A stretch of DNA of 9,091 nt from Rhizobacter sp. (GTDB lineage: Bacteria; Pseudomonadota; Gammaproteobacteria; Burkholderiales; Burkholderiaceae): NCBI GenBank assembly GCA_014379885.1, contig JACMKW010000406.1:1-9091 (forward strand). Reading direction: 5' to 3'. Positions 1 to 5,924 of the stretch are shown here, in pieces (the first letter of the stretch is position 1; each line of letters begins with the position of its first letter). The position numbers and the translations under genes were made by a program. The notes beneath the pieces were generated by a model. That model made no database searches. It was not told the origin of the DNA and saw nothing but the letters and a program-made list of their open reading frames with translations.

Positions 1-791
1 CCGGCCTTGAGCGGGCGCATCGCATCGACAAAGATGTCGGGCAGCCGGTTGGCCGGGCGCGAGCCAATCTCGCCGCCCTTGGCGCGGTTGGTGTCTTCGG
101 AGACCTCGCGTGCCACGACGTCGAAGGCCTCACCACGGCGGATGCGGGCGAGCGCCGCTTCGGCGCGTGCGCGCCGCTCGGCCAACACGCTCTCGCTCGC
201 CCCTTCGGGCACCGTCACCAGCACCTGGGCGATGTTGTATTCGGTGGCGGCTCCGGCAGAGGCGCGTTGTTTGTCGAGCCAGGCATCGATGTCGCTATCG
301 GTGATGCGGATGCGGGCCTGCACTTCGCGTTCTCGAGTGCGCTCCACCAGCAACTGGTCGCGCACGTTCTTGCGAAAGCGCGCGTAGTCGATGCCTTCGC
401 GCTTGAGGCGCTCGCGCAATTGGTCAGCGGTGAGCTGGTTTTGCGCGGCCACGTTGGCCACGGCGCGCTCCACTTCGGCGTCGTCGACACGTTGACCGTT
501 GTCGCGTGCGTTGGTGATCAGCACCCGTTCGTCGATCAATGAATCGAGCACCTGGCGCCTCAGCTCGTCTTCGGGCGGCAGCTTGGCATTGCTGCGCCGG
601 GCATCGTCACGCACCTGGCTCAGGCGAATCTGCAGCTCGCCGGCGGTCACCAGTTCCTGGTTGACGATGGCGATGATGTAGTCGGCCGTGCGAGGGGCGT
701 TGCTGCGCGACTGGGCAAGGGCGGAAGAGCCCGAGCCTGCCAGCAGGAGCGACAGCAAAAAAATGCGAGGCCAGGAGCGGTTCAGTGTCAT
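1..791 (-). CDS. surA: Periplasmic chaperone / peptidyl-prolyl isomerase SurA (partial, C-terminus beyond left edge)
   Basis: SurA is a periplasmic chaperone that carries unfolded outer-membrane proteins from the Sec translocon to the BAM complex. I translated the minus strand from the ATG at 791; about 263 codons are present before the window edge, against roughly 430-470 for the full family. Residues 1-26 form a Sec signal peptide (MTLNRSWPRIFLLSLLLAG, then a small-residue ALA|Q cleavage site). Residues about 34-165 are the SurA N-terminal chaperone domain, with the typical INQELVT-like opening (IVNQELVTAGELQ) and LDSLIDERVL. Residues from about 184 on begin the first parvulin domain (EYNIAQVLV ... 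RIRRGEAFDVVAREVSED ... GGEIG). The second parvulin domain is outside the window. It starts 8 bp after the lptD stop, so it is probably translationally coupled, and no strong Shine-Dalgarno is visible. The identification is firm; the length and the intactness of the 3' part cannot be judged. Confidence 0.93.
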   Translation of the reverse strand, partial: MTLNRSWPRIFLLSLLLAGSGSSALAQSRSNAPRTADYIIAIVNQELVTAGELQIRLSQVRDDARRSNAKLPPEDELRRQVLDSLIDERVLITNARDNGQRVDDAEVERAVANVAAQNQLTADQLRERLKREGIDYARFRKNVRDQLLVERTREREVQARIRITDSDIDAWLDKQRASAGAATEYNIAQVLVTVPEGASESVLAERRARAEAALARIRRGEAFDVVAREVSEDTNRAKGGEIGSRPANRLPDIFVDAMRPLKA

Positions 792-799
792 GGGGGTGT

Positions 800-3082
800 T
801 CAGGGAGCGATCGGTCGATTGCCGTCGATGGGGGTGTTGTCACGCAGCAGGCGGTAGCCGGGCACATTGTCCTTCAAGACCTTCAGCGGGTTAGTTCCCA
901 GCCGGGACAAGCCCACAAACTCGATCTCAAAGCCCAGCTGCGTGGTGGCTTCCACCTGGCTGGTCGACAGGCGTTTGGCCACCAGGCGGCCGATCCAGCA
1001 GCCGGCGTCGTATTCCAGGCCCAGCACCGAGTCGGTGATGCGGCTGTCGCGCACGCTGTAGCTCACCCGGCCCACGCTGTACCAGGTGCCGGTGCAGGCG
1101 GTGGAGTTGCTGCGGCGAGTGATGTCGCGCGGGGTGCCGTAGAGCGGCCATTGCCAGCCGAGCTCAACCTGTTCGCTCTCATCGCGCTTGAAGCGATAAG
1201 CGGCGTTGATGGTGCGATACGGGCCCGGCGAATAGCGCATGCCCAGGATCGAGCGCACCGTGCGCTGGATGTCGGGGCTGTATTGCAAGCCGGCGTCGAG
1301 TTTCCATTTGGACGACAGCGTGCTCGAGCCCAGCAGCAGCAAGTCGGAGACGCGCTGGGTGAAAGGCACACCGTCGGGTGTGATGAGCTGGTCGGCCAGC
1401 AGAAAGCGCTGCGCCACGCCCAGGCGCAGCGCCTCGGCGCCGGTTTGTGCGTCCAGCACCCGGGTGGTCACGCCGGCGGTCACCTGGTGGGCGTCAGACA
1501 CGCGGTCGATGCCCGAGAAGGCGTTGTCGGTGTAGATCGAATCGAAGTTGAAGTCTTTGCCCGCCGAGTCGAAGTTGGGCAGGCCGTTCTGGTCCTTGTA
1601 CGGCGTCTTGACGTAGAGCAGGCGCGGTTCCAGCGTCTGCCTCATGGCGCGTCCGGACCACTGCGTGTCACGCTCCAGAACCCAGGCGCTGTCGAGGCTG
1701 AAGCTCGGGATGGTGCGGCCGAAGTTCGTGCGGCCGGCTTTTTCACCAACGAACAATGGTTGGTCGATGGCATACGAGGCGGCGTTCACCGACAGCTTGG
1801 GCACCAGTGACCAACCCGGGGTGATGTACGGCCAGCTCACCGCGCCCAGCGCATGCATGCGCGAGCCGGTCATGCGGGCGGGGGTGAGGTTGCCGTCGGG
1901 GTTCGTGAAGCGGTTGAACTCGGTCTCCAGGGCCACCTCCAGCCCGGCCACGCGCTGGAACCCACGCACGCCGATCTGCGGCAGGCGGTCGTAGGGCGCC
2001 TTGTCGATGGGGCTGGTCGGCTCTTGCAACACCTGCCAGCGCAACACACGCGCATAGGTGTTCCAGTCGCCGAACACGGCCTTGCTGGCCTGCACGTCGG
2101 CGGCCAGCAGGCGAGGTGTCAGGCTGGGCAGCTCGCGGGGGAAGTCTTTCCAGTAGTCGTCGTCGGACACCCGCGCCACCTTGGCCTGGAAGAGACCGTT
2201 GCCCAGGAACGCGCCTTCGTGTTCCATGCCCAGCGAACCGCGCGATCTGCCGGTCAATCGGTCATTGGCCAGCACGTTGAGTTTGAGTGCGCCTTCGTAG
2301 CTGGGCTCCAGGTAGCGGAACTCGGTGCTCAGGCCCACGCCCCGCTTGGCGATGACGATGGGTGTGAGCGTGGCGTCGTGGTTGGGGGCGATGTTCCAGT
2401 AATACGGCACCGAGAGTTGCAGGCCGCTTTTGTTGTCCAGGGTGATGGTGGGTGGCAGCCAGCCCGACTTGCGCGCATCGGTCAGCGGAAAGCTCAGTAC
2501 CGGCACGGCGAGGATGGGCACACCATAGAACCGCAGCACCGCACCTTCGGCAATGCCCTCGTTCTTGGCAAAGTTCATCGTCACCCGGTCGGTGGACAAG
2601 AGCCAGGCGGGGGTGCCGGTGCCGTCGCGGTTGCAGCTGGTGTAGGTGGCGCCTCGAGCCACGGCCACGTCTTCACCGAGAAAGTCGATGCGCGTGGCGG
2701 TGCCGCCGGCCTGGGTGCGCGAGAAGAAGTAGGTCGGGCTGATGAAGTAGCCCTCGAATCGCAGCAGCTGCAACTGCAACTCGGGGCCGCTGTACTGGTT
2801 GCCGTCGCCGCGCACGACACGCACATTGCCCAGGCCGCGGGCGGTGTCAGTCACCTGGTCGTAGCTCAGGCGATGGCCGCGGATCTCGATTTCGCCCTGT
2901 CGGAACAGCGCATCGCCTTCGGCCACCACGTCGAGGTCGGGCCGGGCGCGAATCTCGGCGGCTTCGACGATCACCGGCGGTTTGTCTTGCGCCCAGGCCG
3001 CTGCCATGCCGCCAGCCGCCAGCCACCCCGCCGCGAAGCAGCGCAAGAAAAATGCAGGGTGAAGGGAGTGAACGAGGTGCAA
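800..3082 (-). CDS. lptD: LPS-assembly outer-membrane protein LptD (TTG start proposed)
   Basis: LptD, with the lipoprotein LptE, forms the outer-membrane translocon that inserts lipopolysaccharide into the outer leaflet. From the proposed TTG at 3082 the product is 760 aa. A signal peptide spans about 1-31 (hydrophobic FFLRCFAAGWLAAGG, cleavage near AWA|QD). An OstA/LptA-like jellyroll follows at about 38-145 (VIVEAAEIRARPDLDVVAEG). The TSC motif at C150 matches the conserved E. coli C173 region, and RFYGVPILAVPVLSFPLTDARKSG at about 180-205 is the classic entry to the barrel. The rest, to about 725, is beta-barrel with aromatic-rich strands, then a 35-residue tail (NPLKVLKDNVPGYRLLRDN). The frame stays open up to 3286, but the extension lacks signal-peptide character and would run into amgK on the other strand, so I reject it. 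There is no ATG in a sensible place: TTG 3082 or TTG 3046 are the options, and ATG 3007 would destroy the signal peptide. Only three mature cysteines are present (C150, C663, C695). Confidence 0.93.
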   Translation of the reverse strand: MHLVHSLHPAFFLRCFAAGWLAAGGMAAAWAQDKPPVIVEAAEIRARPDLDVVAEGDALFRQGEIEIRGHRLSYDQVTDTARGLGNVRVVRGDGNQYSGPELQLQLLRFEGYFISPTYFFSRTQAGGTATRIDFLGEDVAVARGATYTSCNRDGTGTPAWLLSTDRVTMNFAKNEGIAEGAVLRFYGVPILAVPVLSFPLTDARKSGWLPPTITLDNKSGLQLSVPYYWNIAPNHDATLTPIVIAKRGVGLSTEFRYLEPSYEGALKLNVLANDRLTGRSRGSLGMEHEGAFLGNGLFQAKVARVSDDDYWKDFPRELPSLTPRLLAADVQASKAVFGDWNTYARVLRWQVLQEPTSPIDKAPYDRLPQIGVRGFQRVAGLEVALETEFNRFTNPDGNLTPARMTGSRMHALGAVSWPYITPGWSLVPKLSVNAASYAIDQPLFVGEKAGRTNFGRTIPSFSLDSAWVLERDTQWSGRAMRQTLEPRLLYVKTPYKDQNGLPNFDSAGKDFNFDSIYTDNAFSGIDRVSDAHQVTAGVTTRVLDAQTGAEALRLGVAQRFLLADQLITPDGVPFTQRVSDLLLLGSSTLSSKWKLDAGLQYSPDIQRTVRSILGMRYSPGPYRTINAAYRFKRDESEQVELGWQWPLYGTPRDITRRSNSTACTGTWYSVGRVSYSVRDSRITDSVLGLEYDAGCWIGRLVAKRLSTSQVEATTQLGFEIEFVGLSRLGTNPLKVLKDNVPGYRLLRDNTPIDGNRPIAP

Positions 3083-3101
3083 TGGGCAGCAATGCGATTT
3101 G

Positions 3102-3115
3102 TAGAATCGATTATC
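3102..3115. promoter_or_regulatory. Back-to-back -10 elements of divergent lptD and amgK promoters
   Basis: The 96 bp between the divergent starts contain an AT-rich island in an otherwise GC-rich sequence. On the plus strand TAGAAT (3102-3107) matches the sigma-70 -10 consensus at 5 of 6 positions and would drive amgK with a leader of about 65 nt. On the minus strand GATAAT (3115-3110) matches at 5 of 6 and would drive lptD-surA, with a start near 3103 and about 20 nt to the proposed TTG. I found no convincing -35 hexamer at the right spacing for either. The two elements are only 2 bp apart, so RNA polymerase could probably not occupy both at once. The assignment rests on consensus matching only. 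Confidence 0.45.
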
Positions 3116-3178
3116 AGCGAGGGCGTTTGTCGATGACCCTTGCTCCCTCTTGATTGTCCATGCCCGCCTTGCGCCCCC

Positions 3179-4255
3179 ATGCCCACAACACCCGACGTTC
3201 TCCCTTCCATCACCTGGGCCGATGAGGCGCGCCGCGAGTTGTTCACGCGTTGGCTGGCCCGTGCGGCTGAGCGCCATGCGCTGCAAATAGAGAGCCTGCG
3301 CTCTGCCAGTGCCGATGCGAGCTTTCGCCGCTACTTCCGTGTCGACGGTGCAGCGGGCGCTTCATTCATCGTGATGGATGCCCCTGCGCCGCAAGAAGAT
3401 GTGCGCCCCTTCGTCGCCCTGGCCGCCATGTTCCAGGGCGCCGGCTTGAACGCTCCGCGGGTGCTCGAACAAGACGAGCAGCATGGCTTTCTGCTGCTGA
3501 CCGACCTCGGTTCGCAACTCTACCTGCAGGCAATGCAGCAAGCCAAGACCGAGGGCGACGAACCCCGCATCAACGCGCTGATGCACGACGCCACCGTGGC
3601 ACTCGTGCAATGGCAAAGCCGCGCCGACGCGAGCCTGCTGCCGCCGTATGACGACGCACTGCTGCGCCGCGAGCTGGCGCTGTTTCCCGACTGGTGCGTG
3701 GCACGCGAATTCGCTGTCACCTGGACACCCGATCAGCAAGCCAAATGGAGCAAGGTGTGCGACCTGCTGGTGGCCAGCGCCCTGGCGCAGCCCACCGTCG
3801 CCGTGCACCGCGACTACATGCCGCGCAACCTGATGGTTTGCCCGCAGAGCCAAGGCAACCCCGGCATTCTTGACTTTCAAGACGCAGTGCGTGGCCCCAT
3901 CAGCTACGACATGGCCAGCATGTTGCGCGACGCCTTCATCTCCTGGGAAGAACCGCAAGAGATCGACTGGGCGGTGCGCTACTGGCAACACGCGCGCATG
4001 GCTGGCCTGCCCTTGAGCGAAGACTTCGGCGAGTTCTGGAAACAGCTCGAATGGATGGGCCTGCAGCGCCACCTCAAGGTGCTGGGCATCTTCAGCCGCC
4101 TGAAGCACCGCGACGGCAAACCCAAGTACTGCGAAGACCTGCCGCGCTTTTTTGCCTACGCCTACAAGGTGGCCACCCGCTACAACGGCCTGGGGCCGCT
4201 GGCGCACCTGCTGGAGCCGCTGATGGGTGCCACGCGGCACGACGTCTTCTATTAA
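3179..4255 (+). CDS. amgK: N-acetylmuramate/N-acetylglucosamine 1-kinase AmgK (aminoglycoside phosphotransferase fold)
   Basis: AmgK phosphorylates the anomeric position of MurNAc (and GlcNAc) recovered from peptidoglycan turnover, using ATP. MurU then makes UDP-MurNAc, bypassing de novo synthesis and its fosfomycin-sensitive step. The 358-aa product has the APH kinase fold: the family-typical ASADASFRRYFRV at about 43-55, IVMDAPAPQEDVRPF at 64-78, a hinge-like FLLLTDLG at 104-111, the catalytic loop H210-R-D212-Y-M-P-R-N217, and the metal-binding LDFQDA with D232. The C-terminal FSRLKHRDGKPKY at about 305-317 is characteristic of the COG3178 group. I chose ATG 3179. An upstream TTG (3140) in frame would only add a proline/cysteine-rich stretch, and ATG 3160 is out of frame. 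No clear Shine-Dalgarno precedes it. The placement divergent from lptD matches Pseudomonas, but murU does not follow. The cytosolic kinase assignment is strong; the exact substrate is inferred from family and synteny. Confidence 0.85.
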   Translation: MPTTPDVLPSITWADEARRELFTRWLARAAERHALQIESLRSASADASFRRYFRVDGAAGASFIVMDAPAPQEDVRPFVALAAMFQGAGLNAPRVLEQDEQHGFLLLTDLGSQLYLQAMQQAKTEGDEPRINALMHDATVALVQWQSRADASLLPPYDDALLRRELALFPDWCVAREFAVTWTPDQQAKWSKVCDLLVASALAQPTVAVHRDYMPRNLMVCPQSQGNPGILDFQDAVRGPISYDMASMLRDAFISWEEPQEIDWAVRYWQHARMAGLPLSEDFGEFWKQLEWMGLQRHLKVLGIFSRLKHRDGKPKYCEDLPRFFAYAYKVATRYNGLGPLAHLLEPLMGATRHDVFY

Positions 4256-4263
4256 AGCAGTGC

Positions 4264-5250
4264 CTACTGAAGCGTCGCCTTCTCGAAGGGTGTATCGCCA
4301 CGCGGTGTGGCGCAGCCGGCCGCCAGCAACCACGGGTCTTGCTCGCCGCCGCCGAAGGTTTGCACCAGAAAGTCGATGAAGGCCCGGGTGCGCGCTGGCA
4401 CGTATTTGCGGGTTGGCATGGCGGCGTAGATGCGCAGCGTCAACACCCGCCATTCGGGTAGCACGCGCTCCAGTGCGTGTTCGAGCAGAGCGTCTTCCAC
4501 CACATAAGACGGCAAACCCGAAATGCCCATGCCGGCCAGTGCGGCGGCGTACATGGTGTCGTTGTGGATGGTGCTCAGGGCCGGCTTGGCTGGCACCAGC
4601 GTCACCGACTCGCCCGAAGGTTCGTCGTCGCCCCAATCCCCACGGTGAAAGGTGATTTCGCGCGCGAAGCTCGGCAACATGGCTTCGTGCTGGGCTAGCT
4701 CGTTCGGGTGCACCGGCCGACCCATGCGGTCGAGGTACTCGGGTGACGCGCAGGTGATGACCTCCGAGCGGGCCAGCAGGCGTGCCACGAAGTCGCCGTC
4801 CAGCGGTTGGCGGCCCACCTGGATGATGCTCACGTCGTAGTTCTCGTCCACCGTTTCCACCGGGCCGGGCGCGGCCAGCTCCAGCGTCACTCGCGGGTAA
4901 AGCTTGCGAAAACTCGGCAGGTGCTTGGCGATCTGGTGCACCGCAAACGCGGGCGGCGCCAGCACACGCAGGTGGCCGCGTGGCTCCGAGGTGGCGGCGC
5001 TGGCCAGGGCCTCGGCCTCTTCCACCTCGGTGAGGATCTGCCGCACCCGCTCCAGATACAGCTCGCCGGTGTCGGTGAGCGCCAGTCGGCGTGTGGTGCG
5101 GTTGATCAAACGGGCGCCCAGGTGCTCTTCCAGGTCGGCCACCAGGCGGGTGACCACGGCGGCCGACAGGTTCAGCTGGCGCGCCGCACCGGCAAAGCTG
5201 CCCTCTTCAATCACCCGGGAAAACACCCGCATGGAATGGAGTCTGTCCAC
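4264..5250 (-). CDS. LysR-type transcriptional regulator
   Basis: A DNA-binding regulator of 328 aa. Residues 1-60 are the LysR winged helix-turn-helix (MRVFSRVIEEGSFAGAARQL, then SAAVVTRLVADLEEHLGARL and the wing NRTTRRLALTDTG), followed by the linker helix at 62-85. Residues about 93-300 are the periplasmic-binding-like effector domain (HLRVLAPPAFAVHQIAKHLPSFRKLYPRV at its start), the part that would sense a small molecule. The start is GTG 5250, since it gives the standard family opening (M-D-R-L-H-S-M) and has a G-rich ribosome site (GGGGG, 5263-5259) 8 nt upstream; ATG 5232 would shorten the first helix. About 29 residues after position 300 (GGGEQDPWLLAAGCATPRG...) exceed the usual family end. 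The stop lies 8 bp from the amgK stop, convergent, with no terminator between them. The ligand and targets are unknown; the divergent exported-protein pair is the nearest candidate target. Confidence 0.9.
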   Translation of the reverse strand: MDRLHSMRVFSRVIEEGSFAGAARQLNLSAAVVTRLVADLEEHLGARLINRTTRRLALTDTGELYLERVRQILTEVEEAEALASAATSEPRGHLRVLAPPAFAVHQIAKHLPSFRKLYPRVTLELAAPGPVETVDENYDVSIIQVGRQPLDGDFVARLLARSEVITCASPEYLDRMGRPVHPNELAQHEAMLPSFAREITFHRGDWGDDEPSGESVTLVPAKPALSTIHNDTMYAAALAGMGISGLPSYVVEDALLEHALERVLPEWRVLTLRIYAAMPTRKYVPARTRAFIDFLVQTFGGGEQDPWLLAAGCATPRGDTPFEKATLQ

Positions 5251-5258
5251 GTCTTACA

Positions 5259-5263
5259 CCCCC
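5259..5263 (-). promoter_or_regulatory. Ribosome binding site deciding the GTG start of the LysR gene
   Basis: On the minus strand GGGGGTG lies immediately upstream, its G-run ending 8 nt before the GTG at 5250. It is not a perfect AGGAGG, but it is the only purine-rich stretch there. It supports the GTG at 5250 over the internal ATG at 5232. Confidence 0.4.
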
Positions 5264-5276
5264 ATTGTTTCTATTT

Positions 5277-5290
5277 ACGCAATACGCAAT
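5277..5290. repeat. Perfect tandem repeat of ACGCAAT
   Basis: The 7-mer ACGCAAT occurs twice head to tail (5277-5283 and 5284-5290), between the LysR start and its candidate -10. It touches the left arm of the inverted repeat. It could be part of a protein binding site, or it could be chance; it is too short to decide. Confidence 0.4.
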
Positions 5291-5338
5291 TGAAGCATAG
5301 GCTATTTATTGATTGATTTGCAATGCCTACAGTTCAAT
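5289..5338. repeat. Imperfect 14-bp inverted repeat, operator-like
   Basis: The left arm ATTGAAGCATAGGC (5289-5302) and the right arm GCCTACAGTTCAAT (5325-5338) are reverse complements at 11 of 14 positions. The three mismatches are confined to the arm centres (GCA against CTG), so the outer ATTGAA and inner TAGGC blocks match perfectly. The arms are 22 bp apart, with centres 36 bp apart. The left arm covers the candidate -10 of the LysR gene; the right arm covers a candidate -10 of the divergent genes. An autoregulated divergent operator is a reasonable guess. A chance match of this quality in about 100 bp is not negligible. Confidence 0.4.
5294..5323 (-). promoter_or_regulatory. Candidate sigma-70 promoter of the LysR gene
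   Basis: Read on the minus strand, TTGCAA (5323-5318, 4 of 6 to the -35 consensus) is followed after 18 bp by TATGCT (5299-5294, 4 of 6 to the -10 consensus). Transcription would begin near 5287, giving a leader of about 37 nt. The element overlaps the inverted repeat, as expected for a negatively autoregulated LysR gene. Consensus matching is the only evidence. Confidence 0.4.
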
Positions 5339-5449
5339 CCATCGATGAGCCGAACGCAAACCAAGCGACTCACCGAGGCTGGACAAGACGGCATCTCAAA
5401 CCAACAAGGCCGCCCTGCCCGGAAACGTCATCCACCTGTTTTGAACCCT

Positions 5450-5455
5450 AGGAAA
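5450..5455 (+). promoter_or_regulatory. Ribosome binding site of the first exported repeat protein
   Basis: AGGAAA at 5450-5455 lies 8 nt before the ATG at 5464. It is a reasonable Shine-Dalgarno and supports this start. Confidence 0.6.
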
Positions 5456-5463
5456 CCATCATC

Positions 5464-5880
5464 ATGAACACCAAGCAAGCCATCGCCGCCGCCGTCATCG
5501 CTCTTGTGGGCGCCCCTGCCGCTTTCGCCCAGAGCGAAGCCGAGTTGCAACATTTCGGCGCACAACAAGTCTCGACTGTGAGCCGCGCTGAAGTGCGCGC
5601 CGACGTTCAACAAGCCAGCATCGCCGGCGTGTTGAGCATCCCAAGCGAAGTGCTGGCCGCCGGTATTGCGCCCAAGGCCAGCCGCTTTGCCGCCGTGAAT
5701 CGGGCCCAAGCCCGTGCCGACGTGATCAGCGCCCGTGCCGAACTGGCCGTGCCGACCGAAGTGGCGATGTTCGCCAAGCAAAGCGCTGCAAACCGTGACC
5801 GCCAGGACGTGCGTGCCGAAGCGCGTGAATACGCCCGCAGCAATGTCGTGAAGTCGTCGGGCATTGGCGCCGGCTATTGA
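5464..5880 (+). CDS. Small exported repeat protein A (DUF4148-like), function unknown
   Basis: A 138-aa protein with a Sec signal peptide at 1-22 (MNTKQAIAAAVIALVG, cleavage at AFA|Q). The mature part opens with SEAELQHFG, then carries three copies of a short arginine motif: RAEVRADV at 41-48, RAQARADV at 80-87 and RQDVRAEA at 113-120. After each of the first two copies an S/T-E-V phrase follows (IPSEV, VPTEV). Motif spacings are 39 and 33 residues. There are no cysteines, no lipobox and no transmembrane segment after the signal, so it should be soluble in the periplasm or secreted. The motif resembles the DUF4148 family common in Burkholderiales (T-R-x-x-V-R-A-E-L), for which I know no established function. 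The gene is the first of a tandem paralogous pair. Only 44 bp and no terminator separate it from the second, so they are probably co-transcribed. That the gene is real is well supported by signal peptide, ribosome site and paralogue; the family name is tentative. Confidence 0.8.
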   Translation: MNTKQAIAAAVIALVGAPAAFAQSEAELQHFGAQQVSTVSRAEVRADVQQASIAGVLSIPSEVLAAGIAPKASRFAAVNRAQARADVISARAELAVPTEVAMFAKQSAANRDRQDVRAEAREYARSNVVKSSGIGAGY

Positions 5881-5911
5881 ACCACCACCCCACACATCCA
5901 ACTCAACTTTT

Positions 5912-5917
5912 GAAGGA
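5912..5917 (+). promoter_or_regulatory. Ribosome binding site of the second exported repeat protein
   Basis: GAAGGA at 5912-5917, 7 nt before the ATG at 5925. It selects ATG 5925 over an upstream in-frame TTG at 5877 that overlaps the previous stop codon and would place 16 non-signal residues before the signal peptide. Confidence 0.75.
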
Positions 5918-5924
5918 CATCACC

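Larger units (their letters stand above)
5251..5463. promoter_or_regulatory. Divergent control region between the LysR regulator and the exported repeat-protein pair
   Basis: This 213-bp gap is the longest non-coding stretch in the window. Its left half (about 5262-5340) is distinctly AT-richer than the surrounding genes and holds candidate promoter elements, a tandem repeat and an inverted repeat, listed separately. For the plus-strand genes I see only weak promoter candidates: TACAGT at 5328-5333, or TTGATT (5309-5314) with TTCAAT (5333-5338) at an 18-bp spacing. The right half (5341-5463) is GC-richer and would be a leader of about 120 nt. I find no riboswitch-like or terminator-like structure in it. 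Confidence 0.4.

Noticed and set aside
785..3136. Long open frames on the plus strand opposite lptD (about 341 and 427 codons)
   Set aside because: They are antisense mirrors of a long high-GC gene. The products are rich in H, A, G, V and Q with no signal peptide, domain or ribosome site, and lptD on the other strand is unmistakable.
3083..3286. N-terminal extension of lptD by 68 codons
   Set aside because: The extension is hydrophilic, has no signal-peptide character, and lies upstream of the candidate promoter and over the start of divergent amgK.
3362..4636. A 424-codon open frame on the minus strand across amgK and the end of the LysR gene
   Set aside because: It is antisense to two recognised genes, has no family resemblance and has a composition typical of a codon-position artefact.
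5341..5463. A possible small RNA or riboswitch in the leader before the first repeat protein
   Set aside because: I found no stable hairpin followed by T residues and no recognisable aptamer pattern; it reads as an ordinary leader.
5877..5924. Upstream TTG start for the second repeat protein
   Set aside because: It overlaps the previous stop, adds 16 residues before an otherwise perfect signal peptide, and ignores the GAAGGA site correctly placed before ATG 5925.
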